This document shows, one piece after another, positions 5,023 through 6,019 of a DNA stretch of 6,019 bases. A program made the position numbers and the translations under genes. Numbering within the stretch: position 1 is the first letter of the stretch; each line of letters begins with the position of its first letter. The DNA is from CAJPST01 sp041795785 (GTDB lineage Bacteria; Pseudomonadota; Gammaproteobacteria; Enterobacterales; Pasteurellaceae), in assembly GCA_041795785.1 (NCBI GenBank), contig JBHBXR010000021.1, forward strand, positions 1 through 6,019, written 5' to 3'. Under the pieces are notes generated by a model. The model was not told where the DNA came from, searched no databases, and saw only the letters and a program-made list of their open reading frames with translations.

Positions 5023-6019
5023 TTATTTTTCCATCGGTTCAAAAGGGCGTTGAGTATGTCCCGTATAAAGCTGGCGCGGACGAACGATTTTGATATTGCC
5101 TTGTTTATACATTTCTTTCCAGTGGGCAATCCAACCGACGGTTCTCGCTAAAGCGAACATCACGGTGAACATTGATGTCGGAATACCGATGGCTTTAAGA
5201 ATGATACCGGAGTAGAAATCTACGTTCGGATAGAGTTTATGTTCAATAAAGTACGGATCGCTGAGGGCAATGCGCTCCAACTCTTTCGCCACTTCAAACA
5301 ACGGCGTACTGATTTTTAGTTCTTCCAATACTTCGTGACAGGTTTGACGCATTACTTTCGCACGCGGATCATAGTTTTTATATACGCGGTGTCCGAAGCC
5401 CATCAAACGGAACGGATCGTTTTTATCTTTAGCGCGGGCGATAAATTCAGGAATACGATCTACCGTGCCGATTTCTTCCAGCATATTGATACAGGCTTCG
5501 TTGGCACCGCCGTGTGCCGGTCCCCACAGAGAAGCGATGCCTGCTGCGATACAGGCAAACGGATTGGCGCCCGATGAGGCGGCGGTACGCACGGTGGAAG
5601 TGGAGGCGTTTTGTTCGTGGTCGGCGTGTAAAATGAAAATGCGATCCATGGCGCGTTCCAACACCGGATTGACTACATAAGGTTCGCAAGGCGTTGCGAA
5701 CATCATTTGCAGGAAGTTACCCGAATAAGACAAATGATTCTGCGGAAACATAAACGGTTGCCCGATGGAATATTTATAACACATCGCCGCCAAGGTCGGC
5801 ATTTTCGCCAATAAACGGATTGCGGTTAATTCGCGGTGGGCAAGATCCGTAACATCAATGGAATCGTGATAGAACGCCGCTAACGCACCGCTTACCCCGC
5901 ACATGATTGCCATCGGATGCGAATCGCGACGGAAACCGTGGAAGAAACGGGAAATTTGTTCGTGAACTAAAGTGTGCTTACGGACTAGTTTAATAAAGTC
6001 TTGATATTGTTCTTTATTC
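5023..6019 (-). CDS. gltA: Citrate synthase, type II (5' end off window)
   Basis: Condenses acetyl-CoA and oxaloacetate to citrate, the entry step of the TCA cycle, in the cytosol. 331 codons are present. The first roughly 95 residues lie beyond base 6019, since the frame is open from the edge (NKEQYQDF...) to the TAA at 5025-5023. The ATG at 5913 is internal. In E. coli numbering, which aligns without gaps over the positions checked, the catalytic residues are all present: His264 (GPAHGGAN), His305 (GFGHRVYK) and Asp362 (PNVDFYSG). The NADH allosteric site typical of hexameric type II enzymes is also largely kept: His110, Thr111, Tyr145, Arg163, Lys167, Gln182, Asn189, Thr204 and Cys206, with Arg109 replaced by Lys. 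NADH inhibition is therefore likely. The gene converges on tyrR and shares its terminator. The promoter is outside the window. Confidence 0.98.
   Translation of the reverse strand, partial: NKEQYQDFIKLVRKHTLVHEQISRFFHGFRRDSHPMAIMCGVSGALAAFYHDSIDVTDLAHRELTAIRLLAKMPTLAAMCYKYSIGQPFMFPQNHLSYSGNFLQMMFATPCEPYVVNPVLERAMDRIFILHADHEQNASTSTVRTAASSGANPFACIAAGIASLWGPAHGGANEACINMLEEIGTVDRIPEFIARAKDKNDPFRLMGFGHRVYKNYDPRAKVMRQTCHEVLEELKISTPLFEVAKELERIALSDPYFIEHKLYPNVDFYSGIILKAIGIPTSMFTVMFALARTVGWIAHWKEMYKQGNIKIVRPRQLYTGHTQRPFEPMEK

Noticed and set aside
5335..5689. Overlapping open frames on both strands within gltA
   Set aside because: They are shadows of a strongly conserved citrate synthase frame, with no ribosome sites and arginine/cysteine-rich or repetitive translations not resembling known proteins.

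Overview
The window looks like ordinary core chromosome of a Pasteurellaceae bacterium. Two things point there: four perfect copies of the Haemophilus-type DNA uptake signal (AAGTGCGGT or its complement ACCGCACTT) in 6 kb, one of them paired with an 8/9 inverted copy in a terminator; and a short TyrR that lacks the N-terminal half of the enterobacterial protein, as in Haemophilus influenzae. The uptake signal is of the Hin type, not the Apl type (ACAAGCGGT), so the Haemophilus/Pasteurella/Aggregatibacter/Basfia side of the family is most likely. A citrate synthase gene argues against H. influenzae itself, which is known to lack it. I cannot name the species.

Layout, left to right. Positions 1-1269 (minus) hold the first 423 codons of sapA, the periplasmic binding protein of the Sap peptide transporter; its C-terminus and any sapBCDF lie off the left edge. 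A 66-bp divergent intergenic region follows. On the plus strand come ycjX (1336-2742) and ycjF (2756-3844), separated by 13 bp and surely co-transcribed: a P-loop NTPase and a double-pass inner-membrane protein of the stress-linked YcjX/YcjF pair. After an 82-bp gap with promoter-like elements and an inverted repeat comes tyrR (3927-4889), a compact AAA+/helix-turn-helix regulator of aromatic amino acid genes. tyrR and gltA converge on a 133-bp gap that contains a bidirectional terminator built from an inverted uptake-signal pair. gltA (5023-6019, minus) encodes a type II citrate synthase whose first roughly 95 residues lie off the right edge.

The genes do not form one pathway. sapA serves peptide import and antimicrobial-peptide resistance, ycjXF envelope stress, tyrR aromatic amino acid control and gltA entry into the TCA cycle. 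The order sapA | ycjX-ycjF-tyrR matches the E. coli arrangement with the psp operon and the ycjM-W block removed, so the left and middle parts read as a shortened ancestral gammaproteobacterial neighbourhood.

I found no sign of a new system: no mobile element, CRISPR array, tRNA, rRNA or island boundary. The observations most worth checking are the altered Walker B motif of TyrR, the inverted repeat in the tyrR promoter region, the collapsed sap-psp-ycj synteny and the uptake-signal terminator.
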